Source: Pseudosulfitobacter pseudonitzschiae
GTDB taxonomy: Bacteria; Pseudomonadota; Alphaproteobacteria; Rhodobacterales; Rhodobacteraceae
Length of the DNA: 64,000 nucleotides
Reading direction: 5' to 3'
Assembly (NCBI RefSeq): GCF_002222635.1
Contig: NZ_CP022415.1
Location: 62,001 to 126,000, forward strand
Within the stretch, counting starts at the first letter, position 1, and each line of letters opens with the position of its first letter. Positions 39,960 through 48,896 of the stretch are shown piece by piece. Made by a program: the position numbers and the translations under genes. Below the pieces are notes generated by a model that had not been told where the DNA came from, did no database searches, and saw only the letters and a list, made by a program, of their open reading frames with translations.

Positions 39960-41264
39960 ATGGCAAATCTGCAAAGCGACTTCGTTGGTATCAAAAGCCC
40001 GAATCCCTTCTGGCTGGCCTCGGCCCCGCCTACGGACAAGGAATACAACGTCCGCCGTGCCTTTGACGCTGGCTGGGGCGGGGTGGTCTGGAAGACCCTG
40101 GGCATGGAAGGGCTGCCGGTCGTCAACGTCAACGGCCCGCGCTATGGCGCGATTTGGGGGGCGGACCGGCGTCTGCTGGGGCTGAACAACATCGAGTTGA
40201 TCACCGACCGCCCGCTGGAGGTGAACCTGCGCGAGATGAAGGCGGTGAAACGCGACTATCCCGACCGCGCCCTGATCGCGTCGATCATGGTCCCCTGCGA
40301 GGAAGAGGCGTGGAAGGCGATTCTGCCCCATGTCGAGGACACCGGTGCAGACGGGATCGAGCTGAATTTTGGTTGTCCGCACGGCATGGCCGAACGTGGC
40401 ATGGGCAGCGCGGTGGGGCAGGTGCCCGAATACATCGAAATGGTCACCCGCTGGTGCAAGATGTACACGCGGATGCCGGTGATCGTGAAGCTGACGCCGA
40501 ACATCACCAACGTGCTGTATCCCGCCGAAGCGGCCAAGCGCGGCGGGGCGGATGCGGTGTCGCTGATCAACACGATCAACTCGATCACCTCGGTCAATCT
40601 GGACAGCTTTGCGCCCGAACCGATGATCGACGGCAAGGGCACGCACGGCGGCTATTGCGGCCCTGCGGTGAAACCCATCGCCCTGAACATGGTAGCCGAA
40701 ATTGCCCGCAACCCCGCCACCGCCGACATGCCGATCAGCGGTATCGGCGGCGTCACCACATGGCGCGATGCGGCAGAGTTTCTGGCGCTTGGCGCTGGCA
40801 ACGTGCAGGTCTGCACGGCGGTAATGACCTATGGCTTTAAAATCGTTCAGGAAATGATCTCGGGCCTGTCGGAGTATATGGACAGCAAGGGCATGACTTC
40901 GGTTGACCAGTTGGTGCGCAAGGCGGTGCCGAATGTGACTGATTGGAACCAGCTGAACCTGAACTATGTCGCCAAGGCCAAGATTGATCAGGATGCCTGC
41001 ATTTCCTGCGGTCGTTGCTTTGCCGCCTGCGAGGATACTTCGCACCAAGCCATCGCGATGTCCGAAGATCGCACGTTCACCGTGATCGACGAGGAATGCG
41101 TCGCTTGCAACCTGTGCGTCAACGTCTGCCCTGTCGAGGATTGCATAAGCATGGTTCCGATGGACGCAGGCGCCACCGATCCGCGCACCGGCAAGGTGGT
41201 CGATCCGTCCTATGCCAACTGGACGACGCACCCCAACAACCCGTCCGCGACGGCGGCCGAGTAA
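39960..41264 (+). CDS. preA: Dihydropyrimidine dehydrogenase subunit PreA
   Basis: 434 residues. The N-terminal TIM barrel binds FMN and the pyrimidine and has the active-site loop N-F-G-C-P-H-G-M-A-E-R-G-M-G (catalytic Cys). The last 90 residues are a two-cluster ferredoxin with C-I-S-C-G-R-C-F-A-A-C and C-V-A-C-N-L-C-V-N-V-C. It reduces uracil/thymine at C5-C6 in the first step of the reductive pathway. GAGGAG precedes the ATG. The rutR-like gene converges on its end. Confidence 0.96.
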   Translation: MANLQSDFVGIKSPNPFWLASAPPTDKEYNVRRAFDAGWGGVVWKTLGMEGLPVVNVNGPRYGAIWGADRRLLGLNNIELITDRPLEVNLREMKAVKRDYPDRALIASIMVPCEEEAWKAILPHVEDTGADGIELNFGCPHGMAERGMGSAVGQVPEYIEMVTRWCKMYTRMPVIVKLTPNITNVLYPAEAAKRGGADAVSLINTINSITSVNLDSFAPEPMIDGKGTHGGYCGPAVKPIALNMVAEIARNPATADMPISGIGGVTTWRDAAEFLALGAGNVQVCTAVMTYGFKIVQEMISGLSEYMDSKGMTSVDQLVRKAVPNVTDWNQLNLNYVAKAKIDQDACISCGRCFAACEDTSHQAIAMSEDRTFTVIDEECVACNLCVNVCPVEDCISMVPMDAGATDPRTGKVVDPSYANWTTHPNNPSATAAE

Positions 41265-41273
41265 GCGATGCTT

Positions 41274-41909
41274 TTACGTCGGGGTGATCGTCTGCCCCGG
41301 CGTTAGCACATTGCGAAACATGGTCTGCAAAAACTGCGATGCCGCGTCGGTGGGCTCTTGTCCCTCCAGCAGCACTTCGATCTGTGCCTGAAAGTCGGCA
41401 TAGTGCTGTGTCGTGGCCCAGATCGAGAAAATCAGGTGCCGCGGATCGACCTGTGCCAGCTGACCCGCATCCATCCACGCCTGAATCACACCACAGCGGT
41501 CGTCGAACAGCGGCTTGAGATCAGAGCGCAAATGCGGGTCCATGCGCGGCGCGCCTTGCAGGATTTCATTGGCGAACAAACGGCTTTCGCGGGGCAGGTC
41601 ACGGGACATGTCCAGCTTGCGTTGAACATAGGCCAAAAGCTCGGTCAGCGGGTCGCCTTCTGGGTCCAGTTCAATCAACGGATCCAACCATGTTTCCATT
41701 AGCTGGCTCAGCAGGGTGACGTGAATTTCCTCTTTTCCATCAAAGTAATAAAGGATGTTCGGTTTGCTCAGGCCCGCCTGTTCGGCGATCTGGTCCAACG
41801 TCGCGCCGCGAAAGCCGTGGGCCGAGAAAACATCAAGTGCTGCATCTAGAATCCGACGTCTGTTGCGCTGCTGAATACGGCTGGGTTTCTTCTGGATCTG
41901 ATCTGCCAA
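41274..41909 (-). CDS. rutR: TetR family repressor, RutR-like
   Basis: 211 residues from TTG 41909, with AAGGCG at a suitable distance; the frame is open to TTG 41990 and no ATG exists before residue 100. A TetR helix-turn-helix is at R-R-I-L-D-A-A-L-D-V-F-S-A-H-G-F-R-G-A-T-L-D-Q-I-A, with the recognition helix S-K-P-N-I-L-Y-Y-F. The C-terminal part (W-A-T-T-Q-H-Y-A-D-F) fits the RutR ligand domain that binds uracil or thymine. It should repress the pyrimidine genes through the dyad at 42014. Sited between preTA and the hydrolase operon and divergent from the latter. Confidence 0.85.
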   Translation of the reverse strand: MADQIQKKPSRIQQRNRRRILDAALDVFSAHGFRGATLDQIAEQAGLSKPNILYYFDGKEEIHVTLLSQLMETWLDPLIELDPEGDPLTELLAYVQRKLDMSRDLPRESRLFANEILQGAPRMDPHLRSDLKPLFDDRCGVIQAWMDAGQLAQVDPRHLIFSIWATTQHYADFQAQIEVLLEGQEPTDAASQFLQTMFRNVLTPGQTITPT

Positions 41910-42013
41910 AATGCTCGCCTTTTTGGTTGCTGCTATTTCGGGCAAATGCGCAAGGGATACGCATTGCGGCTCAGTCAGTTCTTGACTCAAAAGGTGCAGA
42001 GCGCAATCGTGTA

Positions 42014-42029
42014 TTTACCAAATGGTCAA
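42014..42029 (+). promoter_or_regulatory. RutR operator between rutR and the amidohydrolase gene
   Basis: TTTACCA-AA-TGGTCAA: 13 of 14 specified bases of the RutR consensus TTGACCA-NN-TGGTCAA. It lies 34 bases before the amidohydrolase ATG and just outside the rutR start, so it could control both. Confidence 0.8.
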
Positions 42030-42062
42030 AAACACGCGCCGAAGAGCGCGAGGGGGAGAGAC

Positions 42063-43313
42063 ATGGCAGCACCTGGGGAAAACCTGCGGATTGATGGACA
42101 GCGGCTGTGGGACAGCCTGATGGACATGGCCAAAATCGGGCCCGGCGTGGCAGGCGGCAACAACCGCCAGACGCTGACAGACGAAGACGCCGAAGGCCGC
42201 GCGCTGTTCCAGTCATGGTGCGAGGCTGCGGGCTGCACGATAGGGCTGGACCAGATGGGCAATATGTTCGCACAGCGCGAGGGGACGGACCCTGACGCGC
42301 TTCCGGTTTATGTCGGCTCGCATCTGGACACGCAGCCCACGGGCGGAAAATACGACGGTGTTCTGGGAGTGCTTGGCGGGCTGGAGATTTTGCGCACACT
42401 GAACGATCTGGATGTGAAAACCAAACATCCCATCGTGGTGACCAACTTTACCAACGAAGAAGGCACACGCTTTGCGCCCGCGATGCTGTCGTCGGGTGTG
42501 TTCGCGGGCATTCACACGCAGGACTGGGCCTATGCCAAGACCGACGCGGCCGGAAAGACTTTTGGTGACGAGCTGAAGCGTATCGGCTGGCGGGGAGACG
42601 AGGAGGTGGGCGCGCGCAAGATGCATGCGTTCTTTGAATTACACATTGAACAGGGTCCGATCCTCGAAGCGGAAGGCAAGGCCATTGGCGTTGTCACGCA
42701 CGGTCAGGGCCTGTCGTGGACCCAAGTCACTGTGATGGGCAAGGATTCCCACACCGGATCGACACCGATGCCGATGCGCAAGAACGCAGGTCTGGGTATG
42801 GCGCGGATATTGGAAAAGGTGGACGAGATCGCGTGGAGCCACGCGCCCCATGCCGTGGGCGCTGCGGGCCATATCGACGTCTATCCCAATTCGCGCAACG
42901 TGATTCCCGGCAAGGTGGTCTTTACCGTCGACTTCCGTTCGCCGGACCTGTCGGTGATCGAGGATATGGAGGCGCGGCTGAAGGTCGAGGCGCAGAAGAT
43001 TTGCGATGACATGGGGCTTGAGATTGCCTTTGAGAAGGTCGGCGGGTTTGATCCGGTGGCTTTTGATGAGGGCTGTGTGAATGCTGTGCGCAATGCCGCC
43101 GAGCGGTTGGGCTATTCGCATATGGATTTGATTTCGGGTGCAGGGCACGATGCCTGCTGGGTCAACCGCGTGGCGCCCACTGCGATGGTGATGTGCCCTT
43201 GCGTCGATGGTCTGAGCCACAATGAGGCCGAGGAAATCTCGAAGGAGTGGGCCACAGCGTCTGCGGATGTGCTGTTGCACGCGGTGGTCGAGACGGCACA
43301 GATTGTCGGATAG
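42063..43313 (+). CDS. hyuC: Zn-dependent amidohydrolase, N-carbamoyl-beta-alanine/ureidopropionase type (M20 fold)
   Basis: 416 residues from ATG 42063, with GGGGGAGAG upstream; the extension to 41946 lies across the operator. The di-metal site motifs are readable: G-S-H-L-D-T-Q-P (first His and bridging Asp), T-N-E-E-G-T-R-F-A-P (Glu pair) and the dimerisation insert starting S-H-T-G-S-T-P-M. The C-terminal A-G-H-D-A binds the metal. Members hydrolyse N-carbamoyl-beta-amino acids, N-carbamoyl-L-amino acids or allantoate. The dihydropyrimidinase gene in the same operon makes the beta-ureidopropionase role, giving beta-alanine, ammonia and CO2, by far the likeliest. Confidence 0.9.
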   Translation: MAAPGENLRIDGQRLWDSLMDMAKIGPGVAGGNNRQTLTDEDAEGRALFQSWCEAAGCTIGLDQMGNMFAQREGTDPDALPVYVGSHLDTQPTGGKYDGVLGVLGGLEILRTLNDLDVKTKHPIVVTNFTNEEGTRFAPAMLSSGVFAGIHTQDWAYAKTDAAGKTFGDELKRIGWRGDEEVGARKMHAFFELHIEQGPILEAEGKAIGVVTHGQGLSWTQVTVMGKDSHTGSTPMPMRKNAGLGMARILEKVDEIAWSHAPHAVGAAGHIDVYPNSRNVIPGKVVFTVDFRSPDLSVIEDMEARLKVEAQKICDDMGLEIAFEKVGGFDPVAFDEGCVNAVRNAAERLGYSHMDLISGAGHDACWVNRVAPTAMVMCPCVDGLSHNEAEEISKEWATASADVLLHAVVETAQIVG

Positions 43314-43326
43314 GGATTGGTCTGCC

Positions 43327-43647
43327 ATGATCGACCCTGATCTGAGCATTGCAGACCGCATCGGCCTGTTGATTCAGGCCGAGGTGGATGAAGCGCCGGT
43401 AGAGACACCGAAAGACCGCGCCTATCTGACGGCCTTTCGCGCGGCACTGGTCAGGCCCTTTGCCACTACAGTGAACTTTTCCGGCGGGCTGACCCAGATC
43501 TGCTGGACCGTGACGCGCACGGATGGCGACTACAGGGTGATTTACATGCCGCGCGCGGGGTATTTTGCGTTGTGTGTCGAGAGCGATTTCGGGCCGTTGG
43601 ATATTGGTGTCCACGGGCCGGCGATGGGGTGCTATGCCAGCGTGTAA
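43327..43647 (+). CDS. Conserved-looking 106-residue protein of unknown function in the pyrimidine operon
   Basis: 106 residues from ATG 43327, 13 bases after the amidohydrolase stop. I do not recognise the family. It has an acidic, helical first half (residues 5-35, I-A-D-R-I-G-L-L-I-Q-A-E-V-D-E) and a second half of alternating strands and turns (F-A-T-T-V-N-F-S-G-G-L-T-Q-I-C-W-T-V-T-R, then D-Y-R-V-I-Y-M-P-R-A-G-Y-F-A-L-C-V-E-S). There is no signal peptide or membrane helix. The codon usage and position inside the operon argue that it is real. It may be a regulator or accessory subunit of pyrimidine breakdown; that is a guess. Confidence 0.65.
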   Translation: MIDPDLSIADRIGLLIQAEVDEAPVETPKDRAYLTAFRAALVRPFATTVNFSGGLTQICWTVTRTDGDYRVIYMPRAGYFALCVESDFGPLDIGVHGPAMGCYASV

Positions 43648-43650
43648 GAC

Positions 43651-43692
43651 GGGGCGCTGCCCCGGACCCGGGATGTTTAAGGCCAAAAGAAG
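43651..43692 (+). repeat. Hairpin plus dispersed Roseobacter-type element, copy 5, inside the operon
   Basis: GGGGC-gct-GCCCC at 43651-43663 and GGGATGTTTAAGGCC then AAAAGAAG at 43670-43692. It is the most divergent copy. It falls between the 106-residue gene and the dihydropyrimidinase, so it may attenuate transcription within the operon. Confidence 0.6.
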
Positions 43693-43726
43693 CGGGCCAC
43701 ACAAAAGAGACGACAGGAGAGACGAG

Positions 43727-45187
43727 ATGAGCAAGGTGATCAAAGGCGGAATGGTCTGCACGGCGGACCGGACGTGGAAAGCGGACGTTCTGATCGAGGG
43801 CGAGAAGATCGTGCGCATCGGCGAGGATCTGGTGGGCGACGAGTACATTGACGCCGAAGGCGCCTATGTGATCCCCGGTGGCATCGACCCGCACACGCAT
43901 CTGGAAATGCCGTTCATGGGCACCATCGCCGCCGAGACCTTCGAGACCGGCACATGGGCCGCTGCTGTGGGCGGGACCACGATGATCGTGGATTTCTGCC
44001 TGCCGGGTGCGGATGGCAGCATCAAGAACGCGATCAACGAATGGCACCGCAAGTCGGCACCGCAGATCTGTTCGGACGTCGGCTATCACATGGCCATCAC
44101 CGGCTGGAACGAGAACGTCTTTGACGAGATGAAAGACGCGGTTGATATGGGGGTGAATTCGTTCAAGCACTTCATGGCCTACAAGGGCGCGTTGATGATC
44201 GAGGACGACGAGATGTTCGCGAGCTTCAAGCGCTGTGCCGAACTGGGCGCGCTGCCGATGGTCCATGCCGAGAACGGCGATCTGGTGGCCGAGTTGCAGC
44301 AGAAGTATTTCGATCAGGGGATCACCGGCCCCGAGGGGCATGCCTATTCGCGTCCGCCCGAACTGGAAGGCGAGGCCGCCAACCGTGCGATTACCATTGC
44401 CGACACCGCCGGTGTGCCGCTGTATATCGTGCATGTGTCGTGCGAGCAGACGCACGAGGCGATCCGTCGGGCGCGTCAAAAGGGAATGCGGGTGTACGGC
44501 GAGCCGTTGATCCAGTTCCTGACGTTGGACGAGGGCGAGTATTTCAACAAGGATTGGGACCATGCCGCACGGCGCGTCATGTCGCCGCCGTTCCGCAGCA
44601 AGGACCATCAGGACAGTTTGTGGGCCGGTTTGCAGGCTGGATCGTTGCAGGTGGTTGCTACCGACCACGCCGCATTCTCGACCGCGCAGAAGCGTGCGGG
44701 GCGTGATGATTTCCGGATCATTCCCAACGGGTCGAACGGTTTGGAGGAGCGTCTGGCCGTGTTGTGGACCGAAGGAGTCGAAACGGGCCGTCTGACGCCG
44801 AACGAGTTCGTGGCGGCGACGTCTACCAACGTGGCCAAAATCCTGAACATCTATCCACAGAAGGGGGCCATCGTCGAAGGTGCGGACGCGGACATTGTGG
44901 TGTGGGATCCGAAGATTACCAAGACGATCAGCCCTGCGAACCACCATTCGATTCTGGATTACAACGTCTTCGAGGGTTTCGAGGTGACGGCGCAGAGCCG
45001 GTATACGCTGAGCCGCGGCGAGGTGATCTGGGCATGGGGACAGAACAGCCAGCCTCAACCGGGACGGGGCAAATTTGTACCGCGCCCAGCTTTTGCCGCG
45101 CCAAACGTGGCGCTGTCAAAGTGGAAAGAGCTGACCAGCCCCAAGATGATCAAGCGCGATCCGATGAACATTCCGGCGGGGATCTGA
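43727..45187 (+). CDS. hydA: Dihydropyrimidinase (D-hydantoinase)
   Basis: 486 residues from ATG 43727, with AGGAGAG upstream; the extension to 43565 passes through the repeat element and is rejected. The binuclear zinc ligands include His56 and His58 (D-P-H-T-H-L-E) and the carbamylated Lys153 in F-M-A-Y-K-G-A. Further His and Asp ligands are in V-H-V-S-C-E and T-D-H-A-A-F. It hydrolyses dihydrouracil and dihydrothymine to N-carbamoyl-beta-amino acids, the second step of the pathway, supplied by preTA and followed by the amidohydrolase. Three bases separate it from the ABC ATPase gene. Confidence 0.95.
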   Translation: MSKVIKGGMVCTADRTWKADVLIEGEKIVRIGEDLVGDEYIDAEGAYVIPGGIDPHTHLEMPFMGTIAAETFETGTWAAAVGGTTMIVDFCLPGADGSIKNAINEWHRKSAPQICSDVGYHMAITGWNENVFDEMKDAVDMGVNSFKHFMAYKGALMIEDDEMFASFKRCAELGALPMVHAENGDLVAELQQKYFDQGITGPEGHAYSRPPELEGEAANRAITIADTAGVPLYIVHVSCEQTHEAIRRARQKGMRVYGEPLIQFLTLDEGEYFNKDWDHAARRVMSPPFRSKDHQDSLWAGLQAGSLQVVATDHAAFSTAQKRAGRDDFRIIPNGSNGLEERLAVLWTEGVETGRLTPNEFVAATSTNVAKILNIYPQKGAIVEGADADIVVWDPKITKTISPANHHSILDYNVFEGFEVTAQSRYTLSRGEVIWAWGQNSQPQPGRGKFVPRPAFAAPNVALSKWKELTSPKMIKRDPMNIPAGI

Positions 45188-45190
45188 TTC

Positions 45191-46024
45191 GTGGCAATGA
45201 CTGAACTGAAAGACGCGGGCAATCTGGCCAAGCACTCTGAAGTGCGCGGCGGGGCCGTTATCTCGGCCAAAGATCTCGACCTGACGTTTCAGACCAACGA
45301 CGGCCCCGTGCATGCGCTGAAAGGCGTGTCGCTGGACATTGAAAAGGGCGATTTTGTCAGCTTTATTGGCCCATCGGGCTGTGGCAAGACGACGTTCCTG
45401 CGCTGTATGGCCGATCTTGAGCAGCCCACGGGTGGCAGCATCACCGTCAACGGTGTCAGCGCGGCAGACGCGCGGGCGGCGCGGGCCTATGGATATGTGT
45501 TTCAGGCGGCGGGGCTGTATCCGTGGCGCACCATCGGAGGCAACATCAGCCTGCCCTTGGAGATTATGGGATACACCAAGGAGGATCAGCGTGCGCGTGT
45601 GGCACGCGTGCTGGAACTGGTCGAGCTTGCAGGGTTCGAGAAAAAGTTCCCGTGGCAGCTGTCGGGCGGGATGCAACAGCGGGCGTCGATTGCCCGTGCG
45701 CTGGCCTTTGATGCGGACATTCTGCTGATGGACGAACCCTTTGGCGCGCTGGACGAGATTGTGCGCGACCATTTGAACGAGCAGTTGTTGAAGCTGTGGG
45801 CACGTACGGAAAAGACGATTGCCTTTGTCACCCATTCGATCCCCGAGGCGGTGTATCTCAGCACAAAAATCGTGGTGATGAGCCCGCGTCCGGGCCGGAT
45901 CACCGATGTGATTGACAGCCCCCTGCCAAAAGACCGCCCACTGGATATTCGCGAGACGCCTGAGTTTCTGGGGGTTGCACATCGTGTGCGTGAAGGGTTG
46001 CGGGCGGGGCATGATGATGCGTGA
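45191..46024 (+). CDS. ABC transporter ATP-binding protein of the pyrimidine operon
   Basis: 277 residues from GTG 45191 (ATG 45197 also fits). The nucleotide-binding domain has Walker A G-P-S-G-C-G-K-T-T, signature L-S-G-G-M-Q-Q-R-A-S-I-A-R-A and Walker B I-L-L-M-D-E-P-F-G-A-L-D. It belongs to the SsuB/TauB/ThiZ group, which pairs with one-domain permeases. It is the energy unit of the importer formed with the two permeases and the binding protein after it. It follows the dihydropyrimidinase closely, so the imported compound is probably a pyrimidine or dihydropyrimidine; this is inferred. Confidence 0.92.
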   Translation: MAMTELKDAGNLAKHSEVRGGAVISAKDLDLTFQTNDGPVHALKGVSLDIEKGDFVSFIGPSGCGKTTFLRCMADLEQPTGGSITVNGVSAADARAARAYGYVFQAAGLYPWRTIGGNISLPLEIMGYTKEDQRARVARVLELVELAGFEKKFPWQLSGGMQQRASIARALAFDADILLMDEPFGALDEIVRDHLNEQLLKLWARTEKTIAFVTHSIPEAVYLSTKIVVMSPRPGRITDVIDSPLPKDRPLDIRETPEFLGVAHRVREGLRAGHDDA

Positions 46025-46054
46025 TGCCGTCTATGCAGTCGGGGGCCGGATCTG

Positions 46055-46918
46055 ATGCGTTCTGTTGTTCCCGTCCTGACCGTGATCTCCGCCATCATGG
46101 CGCTTTGGTATATCGCGGCCGTGCCGATGAATGCGCCGTGGGCCTATGACAAGGCCAAGCGCGCTGGTGTCGAGCTGTCGCTCAACGACCTTGTCGCTGA
46201 TACCTGGAGCCAGGAAAAACCCAAGCTCCCCGCACCGCATCAGGTAGGGATTGAGATTTGGGAAACCACGGTTCAAAAAAACATTACCTCGAAACGTTCG
46301 CTGATCTATCATTCGTGGATCACGCTGAGTGCGACTTTGCTGGGCTTTGGCCTTGGGACGGTGCTGGGGATCATGTTGGCGGTGGGTATCGTTTATAACC
46401 GCGTGATGGATATGAGCGTGATGCCGTGGGTGATTGCATCGCAAACCATTCCCATTCTGGCGCTGGCACCGATGATTATCGTGGTGCTGAACGCAATTGG
46501 CATATCAGGTCTGTTGCCCAAGGCGATTATCAGCATGTACCTGTCGTTTTTTCCCGTTGTCGTCGGCATGGTCAAAGGGCTGCGCAGCCCCGAGGTGATG
46601 CAACTGGACCAGATGCACACTTGGCACGCGAGCCCCTCGCAGACATTCTGGAAGCTGCGCTTGCCTGCGTCGATGCCCTATCTGTTTACCTCGCTTAAGG
46701 TGGCGATGGCCGCATCGTTGGTGGGTGCCATCGTGGGTGAACTGCCGACCGGTGCGATTGCCGGTCTGGGTGCGCGTCTGCTGGCGGGCAGCTATTATGG
46801 CCAAACGATCCAGATCTGGAGCGCGCTGATTATGGCCGCAGCACTGGCGGCTGTCATGGTTGCGTTGATCGGGCTGATCCAGCGGATTGTGCTAAAGCGT
46901 ATGGGGATGGCGATATGA
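46055..46918 (+). CDS. ABC transporter permease 1 of the pyrimidine operon
   Basis: 287 residues. A first helix at 3-22 is followed by a periplasmic loop (25-80), then five or six helices from about 85 to 280. The coupling-helix EAA loop reads A-S-P-S-Q-T-F-W-K-L-R-L-P-A-S-M-P-Y. The extra N-terminal helix with a loop is longer than in SsuC/TauC permeases. It overlaps the second permease gene by four bases. A heterodimeric pore of the two permeases is expected. Confidence 0.9.
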   Translation: MRSVVPVLTVISAIMALWYIAAVPMNAPWAYDKAKRAGVELSLNDLVADTWSQEKPKLPAPHQVGIEIWETTVQKNITSKRSLIYHSWITLSATLLGFGLGTVLGIMLAVGIVYNRVMDMSVMPWVIASQTIPILALAPMIIVVLNAIGISGLLPKAIISMYLSFFPVVVGMVKGLRSPEVMQLDQMHTWHASPSQTFWKLRLPASMPYLFTSLKVAMAASLVGAIVGELPTGAIAGLGARLLAGSYYGQTIQIWSALIMAAALAAVMVALIGLIQRIVLKRMGMAI

Positions 46919-47844
46919 GTGCTGTTGTGACGACCAAACGGCCCGCGTGGATGGGCTGGGCGCTGGTGGCGCTGGCCTTTGCGATGGCGGCGGCGGTTGA
47001 TCTGCGGCTGGTGTTGGTGCTGGCGATCTGGGTTGGCGGCTGGATCGTCAACGGGCTGATTGCACAGCGCAGCGCGTGGAACTGGGGCGGCTATGTCATC
47101 CCACTGATCTTTGGCATTACCCTGCTTGCGATGTGGGAGGTTGGCGAACGGATGTTCGAGATTTCAGACGTGCTGTTGCCCGCCCCGTCAGAGATTGCCG
47201 CGCGGTTCTGGCTGTCGCGGGATATCTTGTGGGTGGACTTTGTGCAGACCGTTCTGAAAGGCGCGTTGTCAGGTTTCGTGCTGGGCTGCGGGTCCGCCTT
47301 TGTGCTGGCGGTGGTCATCGACCGCTTTCCGTTCCTGCAACTGGGGTTGCTACCGGTGGGGAACTTTGTCGCTGCTTTGCCAATTGTTGGCATGGCACCC
47401 ATTCTGGTGATGTGGTTCGGGTTTGACTGGCAATCCAAGGCTGCTGTCGTGGTGGTCATGGTGTTCTTTCCGATGCTGGTGAACACGGTGCAGGGGCTGC
47501 AATCGACCGACGCGATGCAGCGTGATCTGATGCGCACCTATGCGTCCAGCTATTGGCAAACCTTGCTGAAGCTGCGTTTGCCTGCGGCGATGCCGTTCAT
47601 CTTTAACGGGCTCAAGATCGCGTCGACGCTGGCGCTGATCGGGGCGATTGTGGCCGAATTCTTCGGCTCGCCCATTCGTGGCATGGGTTTTCGAATTTCG
47701 ACCTCGGTGGGGCAGTTGGCGCTGGACCTTGTCTGGGCCGAGATCGTCGTGGCCGCCATCGCAGGTTCTGCCTTTTATGGTGGCATCGCGCTGTTGGAAC
47801 GCGTCGTAACATTCTGGCACCCTTCACAGCGTGGCCGGACATGA
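46915..47844 (+). CDS. ABC transporter permease 2 of the pyrimidine operon
   Basis: 309 residues with six or more helices. The EAA loop reads A-S-S-Y-W-Q-T-L-L-K-L-R-L-P-A-A-M-P-F and the following segment I-V-A-E-F-F-G-S-P resembles SsuC-type permeases. Two extra hydrophobic helices lie at the N-terminus (about 10-45) before the usual core. It pairs with permease 1. The binding-protein gene follows after 36 bases with AAGGAG. Confidence 0.9.
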   Translation: MSAVVTTKRPAWMGWALVALAFAMAAAVDLRLVLVLAIWVGGWIVNGLIAQRSAWNWGGYVIPLIFGITLLAMWEVGERMFEISDVLLPAPSEIAARFWLSRDILWVDFVQTVLKGALSGFVLGCGSAFVLAVVIDRFPFLQLGLLPVGNFVAALPIVGMAPILVMWFGFDWQSKAAVVVVMVFFPMLVNTVQGLQSTDAMQRDLMRTYASSYWQTLLKLRLPAAMPFIFNGLKIASTLALIGAIVAEFFGSPIRGMGFRISTSVGQLALDLVWAEIVVAAIAGSAFYGGIALLERVVTFWHPSQRGRT

Positions 47845-47880
47845 GAATAATAAACCAAGAAGACCAACAAGGAGTATAAA

Positions 47881-48870
47881 ATGAAGACTTTTACCTATGC
47901 AGCGGCAACCGCCGCAATGGGACTGTGGGGCACGGGGGCGATGGCCGCCGATGATGTCACACTGCAATTGAAATGGGTCACCCAAGCCCAGTTCGCGGGC
48001 TACTACGTGGCGCTCGACAAAGGGTTTTACGAAGAGGAAGACCTGAACGTCACGATCAAACCCGGCGGTCCCGACATCGCGCCGACGCAGGTTCTGGCGG
48101 GTGGCGGTGCTGACGTGACTGTGGACTGGATGCCCGCCGCATTGGCCGCCCGTGAAAAAGGTTTGCCGATGGTGAACATTGCACAGCCTTTCAAATCCTC
48201 GGGCATGATGCTGACCTGCCGCAAGGATGCAGGCGTTACCTCTGTCGAGGATTTCCCCGGCAAGACGCTGGGCGTCTGGTTTTTTGGCAACGAATTCCCA
48301 TTCCTGAGCTGGATGAGCCAGCTTGGCCTGTCCACCGATGGTGGAGAGGGGGGCGTGACCGTGCTTAAGCAGGGCTTTAACGTGGACCCGCTGTTGCAAA
48401 ATCAGGCGGCCTGCGTGTCGACCATGACCTACAACGAATATTGGCAGGTGATCGACGCGGGCCTGACACCCGAAGACCTGCAGGTGTTCAAATATGAAGA
48501 CCAAGGCGTCGCCACGTTGGAAGACGGTTTGTACGTGCTGGAAGAGAACCTGAACGACCCGACCTTTGAGGACAAAATGGTTCGCTTTGTGCGGGCGTCG
48601 ATGAAGGGTTGGAAATACGCGGAAGAGAACCCAGACGAGGCCGCTGACATCGTTCTGGAAAACGATGCCTCGGGCGCACAAACCGAAAAGCACCAGCAAC
48701 GCATGATGCGTGAAGTGGCCAAGCTGACCGCAGGCAGCAACGGCGCGCTGGACGAGGCAGACTATGACCGCACGGTTAAATCGTTGCTGTCAGGTGGTTC
48801 GGATCCTGTCATCTCGAAAGAGCCTGAAGGTGCATGGACCCACGTCATCACGGACAAAGCGCTGAACTAA
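47881..48870 (+). CDS. ABC substrate-binding protein, NMT1/THI5-like, probable pyrimidine binder
   Basis: 329 residues. A signal peptide ends at A-M-A-A (about 22). The mature part opens D-D-V-T-L-Q-L-K-W-V-T-Q-A-Q-F-A-G-Y-Y-V-A-L-D-K-G-F-Y, the NMT1/ThiY hallmark (aromatic-rich ligand cleft for planar rings), then D-I-A-P-T-Q-V-L-A-G-G-G-A-D-V and F-W-F-F-G-N-E-F-P. It captures the substrate in the periplasm for the two permeases. Relatives bind thiamine-pyrimidine precursors, riboflavin or sulfonates; operon position favours a pyrimidine. A strong terminator closes the operon here. Confidence 0.9.
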   Translation: MKTFTYAAATAAMGLWGTGAMAADDVTLQLKWVTQAQFAGYYVALDKGFYEEEDLNVTIKPGGPDIAPTQVLAGGGADVTVDWMPAALAAREKGLPMVNIAQPFKSSGMMLTCRKDAGVTSVEDFPGKTLGVWFFGNEFPFLSWMSQLGLSTDGGEGGVTVLKQGFNVDPLLQNQAACVSTMTYNEYWQVIDAGLTPEDLQVFKYEDQGVATLEDGLYVLEENLNDPTFEDKMVRFVRASMKGWKYAEENPDEAADIVLENDASGAQTEKHQQRMMREVAKLTAGSNGALDEADYDRTVKSLLSGGSDPVISKEPEGAWTHVITDKALN

Positions 48871-48896
48871 GCCAACCAACAGCCGTGAAGCAATTC

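Noticed and set aside
39903-41231. 442-residue open frame on the minus strand
   Set aside because: Antisense to preA, whose FMN and ferredoxin motifs are unmistakable.
43466-45058. 530-residue open frame on the minus strand
   Set aside because: Antisense shadow of the dihydropyrimidinase gene with its intact zinc ligands.
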